Of a stretch of 43,982 nucleotides of DNA, positions 15,827 to 23,967 are shown piece by piece. Position 1 is the stretch's first letter; the number at the start of each line of letters is the position of its first letter. Below the pieces are notes generated by a model. It was not told the origin of the DNA, did no database searches, and saw only the letters and a program-made list of their open reading frames with translations. Source of the DNA: JABCPE02 sp963516675 (GTDB lineage: Bacteria; Bacteroidota; Bacteroidia; Flavobacteriales; Weeksellaceae); contig CAUQBH010000015.1 of the NCBI GenBank assembly GCA_963516675.1, positions 1 to 43,982 of the forward strand, read 5' to 3'. The translations under genes and the position numbers were made by a program.

Positions 15827-17663
15827 TAAAGATATGAGTCTTATTTCTAAAAAAGATTTGATGACAGCCTCTGGACTGGATAAATTCGGGATTTTCGCAA
15901 GTCCTGCGGTTTCGGCTGTTATGAAATTTGCAAAAATAAATAAAGTGAATGCTCTTTATGATAAAGTTAAAAATTATGAAGGGCAGGATTTTTTTAATAA
16001 ACTGTTAGAGGAACTGAATGTCAAATACTTGGCTTTTCAAGAAGATTTGGCTAAAATTCCAAAAACAGGACCTTTTATATTGGTGGCAAATCATCCGCTG
16101 GGGGCATTGGATGGCGTGATAATGTGTAAAATTTTATCAGAAATTCGCCCTGATTTTAAGGTGATGGGAAATTTCCTTTTGACAAAGATAGAACCGATGG
16201 CTCCGTATGTGATTTCTGTAAATCCATTTGAGGGAAGAAAAGAAGCATACAGCAGTATGTCTGGGATGAGAGAGGCGCTGCGACATCTGAGCGAGGGGCA
16301 CTGTCTTGGGATTTTTCCTGCGGGAGAGGTTTCTAATAAGAATAATGAGTTTCATGAAATTTTGGACAAAGAATGGGAAAATCCAGCTATGAAACTGATA
16401 AAAAAAGCGAATGTTCCTGTGGTTCCGATGTATTTTCATGCGAAGAACAGCAAGTTTTTTTATTCAGCTTCCAAAATTCATCCAGATTTGCAGACACTTT
16501 TGCTTCCTTCTGAAATGGTGAACAAAAGGGAAAAACCTATAAAAATAAGAATCGGAAGACCTGTAAGTCCTAAAGTATTATCAGATTATGAAACTACAAA
16601 GGAGCTGGAAAACTTTTTGAGAAGGAAAGTCTATATGATGAAGTCTTATTTTGAAGACCGAAAATCTGTAGCAGAATTTTTGAAGGTGAAAAATCTAAGT
16701 GTCACGCCTAAAAAAGAAGAAGTAGTAGAAAACATCATTGATGAAACGCCTTTAGAGGATATCTTACAAGATATAGAAAACCTTAAGAAAAAGGAAGGGA
16801 AAGTGTTGTTTTCAAATAACAATTATGATGTGTTTTTCACAACATTTGATGAAATTCCTTCTATGATGCGTGAAATTGGTCGTCAGAGAGAATTGACCTT
16901 CAGAGCTGTAGGAGAGGGAACAAATCTTCCTTTTGACTTGGATGAGTATGATAAACACTATCACCACCTTATTCTTTGGGATAATTCTGACCAAAAAATC
17001 GTAGGAGCTTATAGAATGGCGCTGGGAGCAGAGGTGATGAAAAAACACGGAATAAAAGGGTTTTATACCAATTCACTATTTGATTTTGATCAGGAATTGC
17101 ATCCTTTCTTCAATAAAGTTATAGAAATGGGTCGTGCTTATATTTCTATGGAATATCAGCAGAAGCCTTTGCCGCTGTTCCTTTTATGGAGAGGAATTGT
17201 CCATGTTTGTCTGAGAAATCCAAACCATAAATTCTTGATGGGAGGAGTGAGTATTAGTAGTAGATTTTCGGATTTTTCTAAATCGTTGATGATAGAATTT
17301 ATGCGTTCCAACTATTTTGATCCAGCAGTAGCGCAGCATGTTCACCCTAAAAATGACTATAAGGTGCATCTCAGCGAGCGAGATAAAAATCTTTTCTTTG
17401 AGGATTTGGATAATGATTTGAACAAATTTGATAAATTGATAGATGATTTTGAGCCAGAAATGCGTATGCCTGTGCTGATAAAAAAATATATTAAGCAAAA
17501 TGCGAAGGTTGTAGCATTCAATGTAGATCCTAATTTTAATGATGCTATAGATGGTCTCATGTATATAAGAATCAGGGATTTACCTGAAGATACCATTAAG
17601 CCTGTTTTGGAAGAAATAAGTGATCAGCTAAAAGAATTTGAAGAAAAAAATAAAAATAATTAA
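15819..17663 (+). CDS. olsF: bifunctional ornithine lipid synthase, two acyltransferase domains
   Basis: A 614-residue protein with two acyltransferase halves. The N-terminal half is PlsC/OlsA-like (O-acyltransferase): NHPLGALDG (91-99), PFEGRKEAY and GIFPAGEVS. The C-terminal half (from ~345) is an OlsB-like N-acyltransferase of the GNAT-related type: RQRELTFRAVGEG, YRMALGAE and VIEMGRAYI. The order differs from the separate olsB/olsA genes and matches OlsF, shown in Serratia and Flavobacterium johnsoniae to make ornithine lipids: the C-terminal domain N-acylates ornithine with a 3-hydroxy acyl group and the N-terminal domain adds the second chain. A related glycine or serine aminolipid product is also possible. 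The chosen ATG overlaps the aspartate kinase stop by 8 nt; an alternative ATG at 15834 would remove the overlap. Confidence 0.85.
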   Translation: MDNKDMSLISKKDLMTASGLDKFGIFASPAVSAVMKFAKINKVNALYDKVKNYEGQDFFNKLLEELNVKYLAFQEDLAKIPKTGPFILVANHPLGALDGVIMCKILSEIRPDFKVMGNFLLTKIEPMAPYVISVNPFEGRKEAYSSMSGMREALRHLSEGHCLGIFPAGEVSNKNNEFHEILDKEWENPAMKLIKKANVPVVPMYFHAKNSKFFYSASKIHPDLQTLLLPSEMVNKREKPIKIRIGRPVSPKVLSDYETTKELENFLRRKVYMMKSYFEDRKSVAEFLKVKNLSVTPKKEEVVENIIDETPLEDILQDIENLKKKEGKVLFSNNNYDVFFTTFDEIPSMMREIGRQRELTFRAVGEGTNLPFDLDEYDKHYHHLILWDNSDQKIVGAYRMALGAEVMKKHGIKGFYTNSLFDFDQELHPFFNKVIEMGRAYISMEYQQKPLPLFLLWRGIVHVCLRNPNHKFLMGGVSISSRFSDFSKSLMIEFMRSNYFDPAVAQHVHPKNDYKVHLSERDKNLFFEDLDNDLNKFDKLIDDFEPEMRMPVLIKKYIKQNAKVVAFNVDPNFNDAIDGLMYIRIRDLPEDTIKPVLEEISDQLKEFEEKNKNN

Positions 17664-17670
17664 AATAAAA

Positions 17671-17700
17671 TTTGTTTTTATAAAAAAAGGTGTATCTTTG
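17671..17700 (+). promoter_or_regulatory. promoter of tRNA-Phe
   Basis: TTTG (17671-17674), 18 nt, TATCTTTG (17693-17700), a near-perfect Bacteroidota housekeeping promoter 37 nt before the tRNA. Confidence 0.85.
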
Positions 17701-17737
17701 CATTGCTTTAATCAATAACAGAGAAGCAAATAAGAAT

Positions 17738-17810
<73 letters not shown>

Positions 17811-17813
17811 CAT

Positions 17814-17851
17814 AAGACTTCTGAAATTTCAGAAGTCTTTTTGTTTTTTTT
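17814..17851 (+). terminator. terminator after tRNA-Phe
   Basis: Perfect stem AAGACTTCTGAA / TTCAGAAGTCTT (17814-17839) followed by TTTTGTTTTTTTTT. Confidence 0.92.
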
Positions 17852-17888
17852 TAAAAAAAGAATAATCTAGTCTTTAAAAAAGCTGGAT

Positions 17889-18968
17889 TTATCTTATTTC
17901 AAAAATTTTACTTTCTTCTGTGATGTTTTTCACGACATTTTCGGTGCGTTCTTTGTGAGTGTCTGTGATGAAAATTTGGCCAAAATGCTCTTTGTTTACT
18001 AGTTTTACTAGCTGATGGACTCTGGAATCATCTAGTTTGTCGAAAATATCATCAAGGAGTAGAATAGGTGTTTTTCCAGTGAGTTTTTTTAGTAAATTCA
18101 TCTGGGAGAGTTTTAGGGCGATTAAAAAGGATTTTTGCTGCCCTTGTGAGCCTATTTTTTTTATTAGTTGTCCATTCATTTCGAATAGCAAGTCATCTTT
18201 GTGAATGCCTTTGGAAGTGTAAGTCAGAACTCTGTCTTTTTCCAAATTTTCTGCAAGTAAAATTCTAAAATCTTGCTCTAAATCAGACTGGTATGAAATA
18301 ATAACTTCTTCTTTTTGATTAGAAATTATAGCATAATATTCTTGTAAAACGGGAATAATTTCATGGATGAATTTCTTTCTTTTTTCAAAAATAATCTGCC
18401 CAAATTTCAGCAAAGGTTCATCGTAAATTTCCAAACTGTCTGCATCGAAAGTTCGTGATTTTTGGAAATTTTTGAGAAGGGCATTTCTCTGCTGAAGCGT
18501 TTTTTGATAATGAATAAGGCTGAAAAGATATTCGCGGTCAGTCTGAGAAATCATGGCATCCATAAATTTTCTTCTGCTTTCGGAACTGTCCGAAATGAGA
18601 TTTTGGTCATATGGAGAAATCATTACTGATGGCAAATATCCTATGTGATCGGCTATTTTGGAGTAGTTTTTATCATTTTTTTTGATGATTTTTCTGCTTT
18701 CTTTGCTTTGGATTATTTTGAGAATATCTTCTTTGTTTTCATTTGAAATAAGCGCTTCTATCGAGAAAAAATCTTCATTTTCGGTAATGTTATTTAAGTC
18801 AGAATTTCCTAAAAAACTTTTCCCAACAGAGAGATAATGCAAAGCATCTAGAATATTGGTTTTTCCAACGCCATTATCTCCCACTAGACAGTTAATTTGA
18901 GGAGAAAATTCTATGAATCGTGATGAATGATTTTTGAAATTCTGAAGAGTTAAATTCTTAATAAACAT
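17889..18968 (-). CDS. recF: DNA replication and repair protein RecF
   Basis: RecF helps load RecA at single-stranded gaps. The 359-residue protein shows the Walker A VGDNGVGKTN (residues 29-38), the ABC-type signature region SQGQQKSFLIALKLS (about 270-284) and Walker B with D-loop, LLLDDIFDKLDDSR. The length is typical. The start at 18968 gives MFIKNLTLQNFKNH, the family's normal N-terminus. A TACCTTTG box lies at 18993..18986, just upstream on its strand. It is not next to dnaA or gyrB as in many other bacteria. Confidence 0.97.
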   Translation of the reverse strand: MFIKNLTLQNFKNHSSRFIEFSPQINCLVGDNGVGKTNILDALHYLSVGKSFLGNSDLNNITENEDFFSIEALISNENKEDILKIIQSKESRKIIKKNDKNYSKIADHIGYLPSVMISPYDQNLISDSSESRRKFMDAMISQTDREYLFSLIHYQKTLQQRNALLKNFQKSRTFDADSLEIYDEPLLKFGQIIFEKRKKFIHEIIPVLQEYYAIISNQKEEVIISYQSDLEQDFRILLAENLEKDRVLTYTSKGIHKDDLLFEMNGQLIKKIGSQGQQKSFLIALKLSQMNLLKKLTGKTPILLLDDIFDKLDDSRVHQLVKLVNKEHFGQIFITDTHKERTENVVKNITEESKIFEIR

Positions 18969-19058
18969 AAAACCAAATTAGCCTCCAAAGGTAAGAAATA
19001 AACATAAAAGGAAGTGAGATTTTATATATTTTTTCTTGATATTTTGGCTTAAAAATAC

Positions 19059-19066
19059 TATATTTG
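19059..19066 (+). promoter_or_regulatory. promoter element of the 19.07-kb small RNA
   Basis: TATATTTG matches TAnnTTTG; a TTG at 19036-19038 stands 20 nt upstream of it. No protein-coding frame follows, only the folded RNA. Confidence 0.65.
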
Positions 19067-19071
19067 CATAT

Positions 19072-19165
19072 GTTTAGTTGGTAGTTATTGGTTCACGGCA
19101 GTTTATTGGTTTTTCTAAAAGTTTGTCATAATAGAAAACTGCTTACCAATAACTTACAACAAACG
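19072..19165 (+). ncRNA. rod-shaped small RNA, candidate 6S-like (6S-Flavo type)
   Basis: Starting a few bases after a TATATTTG promoter, about 94 nt fold back on themselves. TTT.GTTG (19073-19080) pairs with CAACAAA (19157-19163), GTTATTGG (19084-19091) with CCAATAAC (19146-19153), and CAGTTT (19099-19104) with AAACTG (19136-19141). Between them are an interior loop TTCACGG/CTTA and a 31-nt apical part. A long rod with a central bubble is the hallmark of 6S RNA, and the length and flavobacterial setting resemble the Rfam 6S-Flavo family. That identification is inference from shape. The alternative is an imperfect inverted repeat left by a mobile element. The transcript may extend to the terminator at 19300-19330. 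Confidence 0.55.
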
Positions 19166-19299
19166 ATTTTTAGAATACAACTAATCAAAGAATAAAAATT
19201 ATAGTGAATAAATTGTTTTTACTCTAATTTTTTAATTAAGAAATTTCATCAAAAACTAAAACTGAAAAATAATATCATATTATTTCAATATTTTACTTA

Positions 19300-19330
19300 C
19301 CTTGCCATAATTTTGTGGCAAGGTTTTTTT
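19300..19330 (+). terminator. plus-strand terminator in a gene-free region
   Basis: Perfect stem CCTTGCCA / TGGCAAGG (19300-19323) with loop TAATTTTG, then seven T (19324-19330). The T run is only on the plus strand, so it ends a plus-strand transcript, yet no gene lies between it and the divergent recF promoter other than the small RNA. The stretch 19166-19299 is AT-rich with nothing else recognised. Confidence 0.85.
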
Positions 19331-19359
19331 GAAAAAATAAATTTTTGGCAAGAATTTTG
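19328..19359 (+). promoter_or_regulatory. probable promoter of the DUF4197 gene
   Basis: TTTG (19328-19331), formed by the end of the terminator T run, stands 20 nt before GAATTTTG (19352-19359, one mismatch to TAnnTTTG), 29 nt before the ATG. Confidence 0.4.
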
Positions 19360-19388
19360 TCATTTTTCCAACAATTAAATGTAATTCT

Positions 19389-20054
19389 ATGAAAGTAAAA
19401 ACAGTAATAATCACTTTGGTGGCAGCGGCAACAGTGGGAGTGGTGGCGGTGCAGTCCTGCACAGCGATAGCTACATCAGCCATAGGAGTAGCAGTGATCA
19501 AAAGAGTTTTATTGGGCGGAGTTTCCAAAGGGATGAAGGTCTTTAAGGATAAAAATGCATTTCTTCAGAGTCCATTGATTGACAGTGCTATGCCTTCTGG
19601 TTTGAAAAAAATGAACAGCGTTTTGGGAAAAATTTCTCCAGATTTGGTTAAAAAAGAAAAAGAATATATAGCAGAAACAGCCTCTTTTACGGCTACAATA
19701 GCAGAACCTATTTTAGTAGATGCTGTGAATAGCCTTACCAGTGATGATGTATCCCGTATCATGCAGGGAGAAGCAGGAATGGCAACTCAGATTTTGAGGG
19801 AAAAGACTTATAATAAGTTAGTCTCTGCATTTACACCAAAAGTAGATGAAAAACTGAATGAATTTGGGATAGTGAGAGCCATTAATAATGTAACGAGTGC
19901 AAACTCTATGCTGGGCTCACTCCTTGGGAATGAGGGCAGCGGTACGACCAGCAATTCCCTGAGTCAGTATGCTACGGAACAGATGGTGACAGGGCTTTTC
20001 TACATCATTCAAGATTATGAAAAGGAAAACAGCCAGCAGTTTTTAGGAAAATAA
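19389..20054 (+). CDS. DUF4197 domain protein, probable lipoprotein
   Basis: A 221-residue protein whose N-terminus is hydrophobic and reaches AVQSC (C24), which could serve as a lipobox Cys. The body (GGVSKGMKVFKDKNAFLQSP, LPSGLKKM-like segment, DVSRIMQGEAGMATQILREKTY, and YATEQMVTGLFYIIQDYE at the end) matches DUF4197 as I know it. This is a mostly helical family of Gram-negative bacteria with no established function. It is monocistronic, between its own promoter and a terminator. The first ATG is taken because it yields the signal sequence. Confidence 0.8.
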   Translation: MKVKTVIITLVAAATVGVVAVQSCTAIATSAIGVAVIKRVLLGGVSKGMKVFKDKNAFLQSPLIDSAMPSGLKKMNSVLGKISPDLVKKEKEYIAETASFTATIAEPILVDAVNSLTSDDVSRIMQGEAGMATQILREKTYNKLVSAFTPKVDEKLNEFGIVRAINNVTSANSMLGSLLGNEGSGTTSNSLSQYATEQMVTGLFYIIQDYEKENSQQFLGK

Positions 20055-20059
20055 AAATT

Positions 20060-20086
20060 AAAAGCACGATTTGTTCGTGCTTTTCT
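20060..20086 (+). terminator. terminator after the DUF4197 gene
   Basis: Perfect 10-bp stem AAAAGCACGA / TCGTGCTTTT with a 5-nt loop, 20060-20084, with a T-containing tail. Confidence 0.85.
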
Positions 20087-20145
20087 CGTTTTTAATGAGA
20101 AAAAGTGTAATTTTACCCAGAGAAATTATAAACTTTATTTTTAAA

Positions 20146-22281
20146 ATGAAAAAAATATTATTGATAGCTTCTTTGCTACCTGCTGTGATGGCTTTTTCCC
20201 AGCAGTATGGAGGAATGTGGATGCCTACGGAACTAAACGAGGCTGAAATGAAAAAATTAGGAATGAAAATCTCCGCAAAAGATATTTTTAATCCGAATAA
20301 ACCGAGTATCAAAGATGCTGTAGCTCAGTTCAATGGAGGTTGTACCAGCGAGGTAATATCACCAAAGGGACTGCTTCTGACCAATCACCACTGTGGATAT
20401 AATAATATCCAAAGCCACTCATCAGTAGGAAATGACCTTTTGACTAATGGTTTCTGGGCTAAAAACATGAGCGAAGAGCTTCCAAATCCAGGTGCTACGG
20501 CGGATTTTATCGTTGATATTAAGGAAGTTACAGACCAAGTCCTAAACGGAACCAAAGGGCTTACAGATAGAGAAGCAGAGGCAGTTATCGCTAAAAATAT
20601 AGCAGAAGTAACCAAGCAGTTCAAAATAGAACCTTATCAAAGAGTAACTGTAAAATCTATGTTTGCAGGGAATAAATACTATGCCTACATCATAGAAACA
20701 TATAAGGATGTGCGTTTGGTAGGTGCTCCGCCGCAGTCCATCGGCAAGTTTGGTTCTGATACGGACAACTGGGTTTGGCCTCGTCATACGGGAGATTTTG
20801 CTTTGTTTAGAATTTATGCAGACAAGAATAATAAACCTGCCGAATACAGCAAGGATAATGTGCCTTACACACCGAAACATTTCCTGCCGATTTCTATCAA
20901 AGATATCAAGGAAAATGATTTTACTTTTGTGTTTGGTTTCCCTGGTAGAACCAATGAATATCTTCCATCTATAGCGGTGGAAAAAATCATCAACGATACC
21001 AATCCAGCTAAAATAGCGGTGAGAGATGTAGCGCTGAAAACATTAGACGAAAAAATGCGTGTAGATGATGCTACAAGGATAAAATACGCATCTAAATACG
21101 CTTCCGTGGCCAATTATTGGAAAAAATGGATAGGCGAAACTACAGGACTGAAAAAGTCTAATGCTGTTCAGAAGAAGAAAGATTATGAAGCCTTTTTAGC
21201 AAAGAAAAACCCTGAAATTGCTAAAATGATTTCAGAATTTGAACATTTGTATAACGCTCAGGCGCCATTTGCCCTTAGTGATGCTTATTTTACGGAACTC
21301 CTTAGAAATGCAGAAACGCTGAATCTTGCAAATAGATTTTTGGTATTTATGGAACATTATGAGCAGGGAAAAACCACGCCAGCGGGCATTAAGAAGTTTT
21401 CGTCTGCACTGGCAGGTTTTTATAAAAACTATGATGGTGAGATAGATGCAAAGGTGACGGCTAAACTTTTGGCTCTTTATGCAGAGAAAGTTCCAGCTGC
21501 GTACCTGCCATCTGGTTTTGATAAGTATAAAAATGTGAATCAAAATTTAGAATTGGTAGAGAATTGGTCTAAAAATTCTGTTCTGACAGGTAGAAAAAAC
21601 CTTAATGGACTGAATATTTCTTCCGATACAGAGAAGGTTTTGGATAATCCAGCAGAGCTTATTAAGGCATTGAAAAACGACCCAATAATTAGTTTGTATA
21701 AAGAAATCAGAGATACATATCTTCAAAAAGTAGAACCGAAATACACTCAGTATCAGGCTGAAATAGATGCTCTACAGAAGAGATACATGGCAGCTCAGAT
21801 GAATACGGACAAAGAGAGAAAATTCTTCCCAGATGCAAACTCTACTCTAAGGGTGACTTATGGTAAGGTGAAAGGCTCTGAACCAGCCGATGCTGTCAGA
21901 TACCATTATCAGACTACATTAGATGGCGTGATGGAAAAATATATTCCAAACGACTACGAGTTCGATGTGCCTAAAAAACTGATAGACCTCTACAATAGAA
22001 AAGACTATGGAATTTATAAAAACCAAGATGGTAAAGTTCCGTTAGCTTTCACGGCAACAAACCACACTACAGGAGGAAACTCAGGGAGTCCAGCGCTGGA
22101 TGCTCGTGGGAATTTGATTGGGCTTAATTTTGACCGCCAGTGGGAGGGAACGATGAGCGATATCAACTACGACCCTCGTTTCAGCCGAAATATCATGGTG
22201 GATGCTAAATACATTCTTTTCATCATTGATAAATTTGCTGATTCTAAATGGCTTATCGATGAAATGAAAATCGTAAAATAA
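20146..22281 (+). CDS. S46 family dipeptidyl-peptidase, DPP11 type
   Basis: A 711-residue secreted or periplasmic serine peptidase that releases dipeptides from oligopeptide N-termini. The start at 20146 gives a clear signal peptide (MKKILLIASLLPAVMAFSQ); the upstream extension overlaps the previous terminator and is rejected. Triad elements: TNHHCGYN (H81/H82), the WPRHTGDFALFRIYAD region for the Asp (around residue 220) and TTGGNSGSP (S646). In Porphyromonas DPP7/DPP11 the residue 18 positions after the Ser sets specificity: Gly gives hydrophobic P1, Arg gives Asp/Glu P1. Here it is R664 in NFDRQWEG, so an acidic-P1 enzyme (DPP11) is predicted. This suits a peptide-feeding flavobacterium. 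It is monocistronic. Confidence 0.9.
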   Translation: MKKILLIASLLPAVMAFSQQYGGMWMPTELNEAEMKKLGMKISAKDIFNPNKPSIKDAVAQFNGGCTSEVISPKGLLLTNHHCGYNNIQSHSSVGNDLLTNGFWAKNMSEELPNPGATADFIVDIKEVTDQVLNGTKGLTDREAEAVIAKNIAEVTKQFKIEPYQRVTVKSMFAGNKYYAYIIETYKDVRLVGAPPQSIGKFGSDTDNWVWPRHTGDFALFRIYADKNNKPAEYSKDNVPYTPKHFLPISIKDIKENDFTFVFGFPGRTNEYLPSIAVEKIINDTNPAKIAVRDVALKTLDEKMRVDDATRIKYASKYASVANYWKKWIGETTGLKKSNAVQKKKDYEAFLAKKNPEIAKMISEFEHLYNAQAPFALSDAYFTELLRNAETLNLANRFLVFMEHYEQGKTTPAGIKKFSSALAGFYKNYDGEIDAKVTAKLLALYAEKVPAAYLPSGFDKYKNVNQNLELVENWSKNSVLTGRKNLNGLNISSDTEKVLDNPAELIKALKNDPIISLYKEIRDTYLQKVEPKYTQYQAEIDALQKRYMAAQMNTDKERKFFPDANSTLRVTYGKVKGSEPADAVRYHYQTTLDGVMEKYIPNDYEFDVPKKLIDLYNRKDYGIYKNQDGKVPLAFTATNHTTGGNSGSPALDARGNLIGLNFDRQWEGTMSDINYDPRFSRNIMVDAKYILFIIDKFADSKWLIDEMKIVK

Positions 22282-22299
22282 TCTAATCACATAATAAAT

Positions 22300-22324
22300 A
22301 AGGCTTCCCAAAATGGGAAGCCTT
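22300..22324 (+). terminator. hairpin after the S46 peptidase gene
   Basis: AAGGCTTCCC / GGGAAGCCTT with a short AAAAT loop. The T tract is poor (TTAAAAATTAA), so termination may be partial. Confidence 0.6.
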
Positions 22325-22365
22325 AAAAATTAACAAATATGAAACAAAATTTATCCAATAAAAAA

Positions 22366-22458
22366 GGCAAGCTACCTACATCACACCGCTACAACCGATT
22401 ACCTTTGCTGCGTTCCCACCCTGGAGGATTTTCAGGAGCTGGTTGTGTAGGACTTGCC
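22366..22458 (-). ncRNA. ffs: signal recognition particle RNA (small bacterial type)
   Basis: Read on the minus strand, 93 nt form one long hairpin: GGCAAG at the 5' end (22458..22453) pairs with CTTGCC at the 3' end, CCTACA with TGTAGG, and CAACC with GGTTG. The tip holds the conserved Ffh-binding domain, with GGTGGGAACGCAGCAAAGG around the GGAA-type tetraloop and the asymmetric bulge. TTTTT follows the 3' end, making the RNA its own terminator. An apparent plus-strand 62-codon frame over it is an artefact. The Ffh protein gene is at 28830-30200. Confidence 0.92.
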
Positions 22459-22462
22459 GTCG

Positions 22463-22492
22463 CAAATATAGTGAATTATTTATTAATTCCAA
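22463..22492 (-). promoter_or_regulatory. promoter of the SRP RNA
   Basis: On the minus strand, TTG (22492..22490), 19 nt, TATATTTG (22470..22463), ending 4 nt before the RNA's first paired base. This closely resembles the promoter of the small RNA at 19059. Confidence 0.8.
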
Positions 22493-22560
22493 GAATGGAA
22501 ATTTTAAAAATCATAGAAAATATATAACTATTTGATTTATAGTGATTAAATAATTTACTC

Positions 22561-22590
22561 TTGAAGTTATTTTCTTTTTGCGTAAATTTG
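22561..22590 (+). promoter_or_regulatory. promoter of the glycosyltransferase operon
   Basis: TTG (22561-22563), 19 nt, TAAATTTG (22583-22590), 23 nt before the ATG at 22614. Confidence 0.75.
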
Positions 22591-22613
22591 TGGATTGTAT
22601 TTGATTTTTAGAA

Positions 22614-23567
22614 ATGAATTTATCTATAGTTATCCCTTTGTTGAATGAGGAGGAATCCCTGAAAGAGCTTTATTCTAGGATTGATAAGGTGTGTGTGGAG
22701 CACCAGCTTTCGTATGAAATTTGGTTTGTAGATGATGGTAGTAGGGATAAATCTTGGGAAATTATAGAAGGATTTTGCAGGGAAAATGACCATATCCATG
22801 GAATAAAGTTTTCTAGAAATTATGGGAAATCACAGGCGCTGCATGCGGCATTTGAGAAAGTGTCTGGAGATGTGGTGATTACAATGGATGCTGATTTACA
22901 GGACTTTCCAGAGGAAATTCCAGAGCTGTACGGTATGGTAGTCAATGGAAATTATGACATCGTGTCTGGCTGGAAAAAGAAAAGATTTGATAATGTGATG
23001 ACCAAAAATCTGCCGTCCAAGCTCTTCAATGCAGCAGCGAGAAAGGTTTCTGGAGTGTATCTGCACGATTTCAACTGCGGTCTGAAAGCCTATAAAAAAC
23101 AAGTCGTAAAATCCATAGATGTCTATGGCGATATGCACCGATATATTCCTGTTTTGGCGGCGAATGCTGGTTTTAAGCGTATTACAGAGAAAGAAGTGAA
23201 GCATCAGGCAAGACCTTACGGAAGCTCTAAATTTGGGACAGAACGCTTTATTCGTGGCTTTTTGGATTTGGTTACACTTTGGTTTATTAGCCGTTTTGGC
23301 GGGCGACCGATGCACTTTTTCGGAGCGGTCGGTACTTTGATGTTTATTATCGGTTTCCTTTCGGCATTTTGGCTTGGAGTATCCAAACTGATAGCAGTCT
23401 ATGTCCACAAACAATATGGACATCTAATCGCTGATAATCCGTGGTTTTTCATCTCGCTGACGATGATGATTTTAGGAACTTTGCTTTTTATAGGAGGATT
23501 TCTCGGAGAGATGATTATCAGAACTAATAGAGAACACAAAAATTACAATATAGAAGAACAAATTTAA
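22614..23567 (+). CDS. family 2 glycosyltransferase, polyprenyl-phosphate type
   Basis: A 317-residue membrane-anchored GT-A enzyme. Residues 1-220 form the catalytic domain, with VIPLLNEEESL, WFVDDGSRD (D40, D41) and the DxD metal site MDADLQDFP (D92, D94). FNCGLKAYKK follows at about 160-169. Two long membrane helices (about 238-262 and 280-302) close the protein. This layout is that of DPM1/GtrB-like enzymes, which move a sugar from a nucleotide donor to undecaprenyl phosphate on the cytoplasmic face for later envelope glycosylation. Donor and final acceptor are unknown. The next gene starts 1 nt after its stop, so at least three genes form an operon with a phosphohexomutase, a likely sugar-precursor supplier. 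Confidence 0.88.
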   Translation: MNLSIVIPLLNEEESLKELYSRIDKVCVEHQLSYEIWFVDDGSRDKSWEIIEGFCRENDHIHGIKFSRNYGKSQALHAAFEKVSGDVVITMDADLQDFPEEIPELYGMVVNGNYDIVSGWKKKRFDNVMTKNLPSKLFNAAARKVSGVYLHDFNCGLKAYKKQVVKSIDVYGDMHRYIPVLAANAGFKRITEKEVKHQARPYGSSKFGTERFIRGFLDLVTLWFISRFGGRPMHFFGAVGTLMFIIGFLSAFWLGVSKLIAVYVHKQYGHLIADNPWFFISLTMMILGTLLFIGGFLGEMIIRTNREHKNYNIEEQI

Positions 23568-23568
23568 G

Positions 23569-23967
23569 ATGAACAGCATATCATTTGGGAAAACCACCGT
23601 AACGAGTTATCCAGAATATTTTGAGATTGCAGATAACAAGAAAACGAATAAATTACTTTATTTATCGGCATCTTTGGTATTTATTGCTATCTATTTGTTT
23701 GACTTGTATCAGAATGAATTTGACTTTGCTAAGGTTTCTCATTTTAAGACCATTTCGGCAGTGCTTTGGCTGGTGATTTTTGCGCTTCAATTTTGGTTGA
23801 TTAACACCGAAAGCAAGATTGAAAAATCTAAAATCAAGGAAGTAGTGGTGCGAAAAAACCGATGGACTTCCATAGTGATTCATTACGGAGACAAAAAGCG
23901 CAAAATAGATGGTTTTAGCCAAGAAGAAGCAGAGCAGATTATAAAATTTTTGATGAATAATAGATGA
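23569..23967 (+). CDS. hypothetical protein with two membrane segments
   Basis: A 132-residue protein: a short soluble start (SYPEYFEIADNKKTNK), two hydrophobic helices (about 29-45 and 62-80), then a basic cytoplasmic tail with a small beta pattern (EVVVRKNRWTSIVIHYGDKKRKIDGFS) and a closing helix. The tail looks like a small PH-like or bacterial pleckstrin-type strand set, but no family is claimed. It starts 1 nt after the glycosyltransferase stop, and its own stop overlaps the next start (ATGA), so the three are translationally linked. Confidence 0.75.
   Translation: MNSISFGKTTVTSYPEYFEIADNKKTNKLLYLSASLVFIAIYLFDLYQNEFDFAKVSHFKTISAVLWLVIFALQFWLINTESKIEKSKIKEVVVRKNRWTSIVIHYGDKKRKIDGFSQEEAEQIIKFLMNNR

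Noticed and set aside
19072..19165. MITE or IS remnant instead of an RNA
   Set aside because: The arms are imperfect with a 6S-like bubble, a promoter is correctly placed, and no target-site duplication is visible; it cannot be wholly excluded.
22339..22527. 62-codon plus-strand frame
   Set aside because: It covers the SRP RNA gene on the other strand and has no family resemblance.
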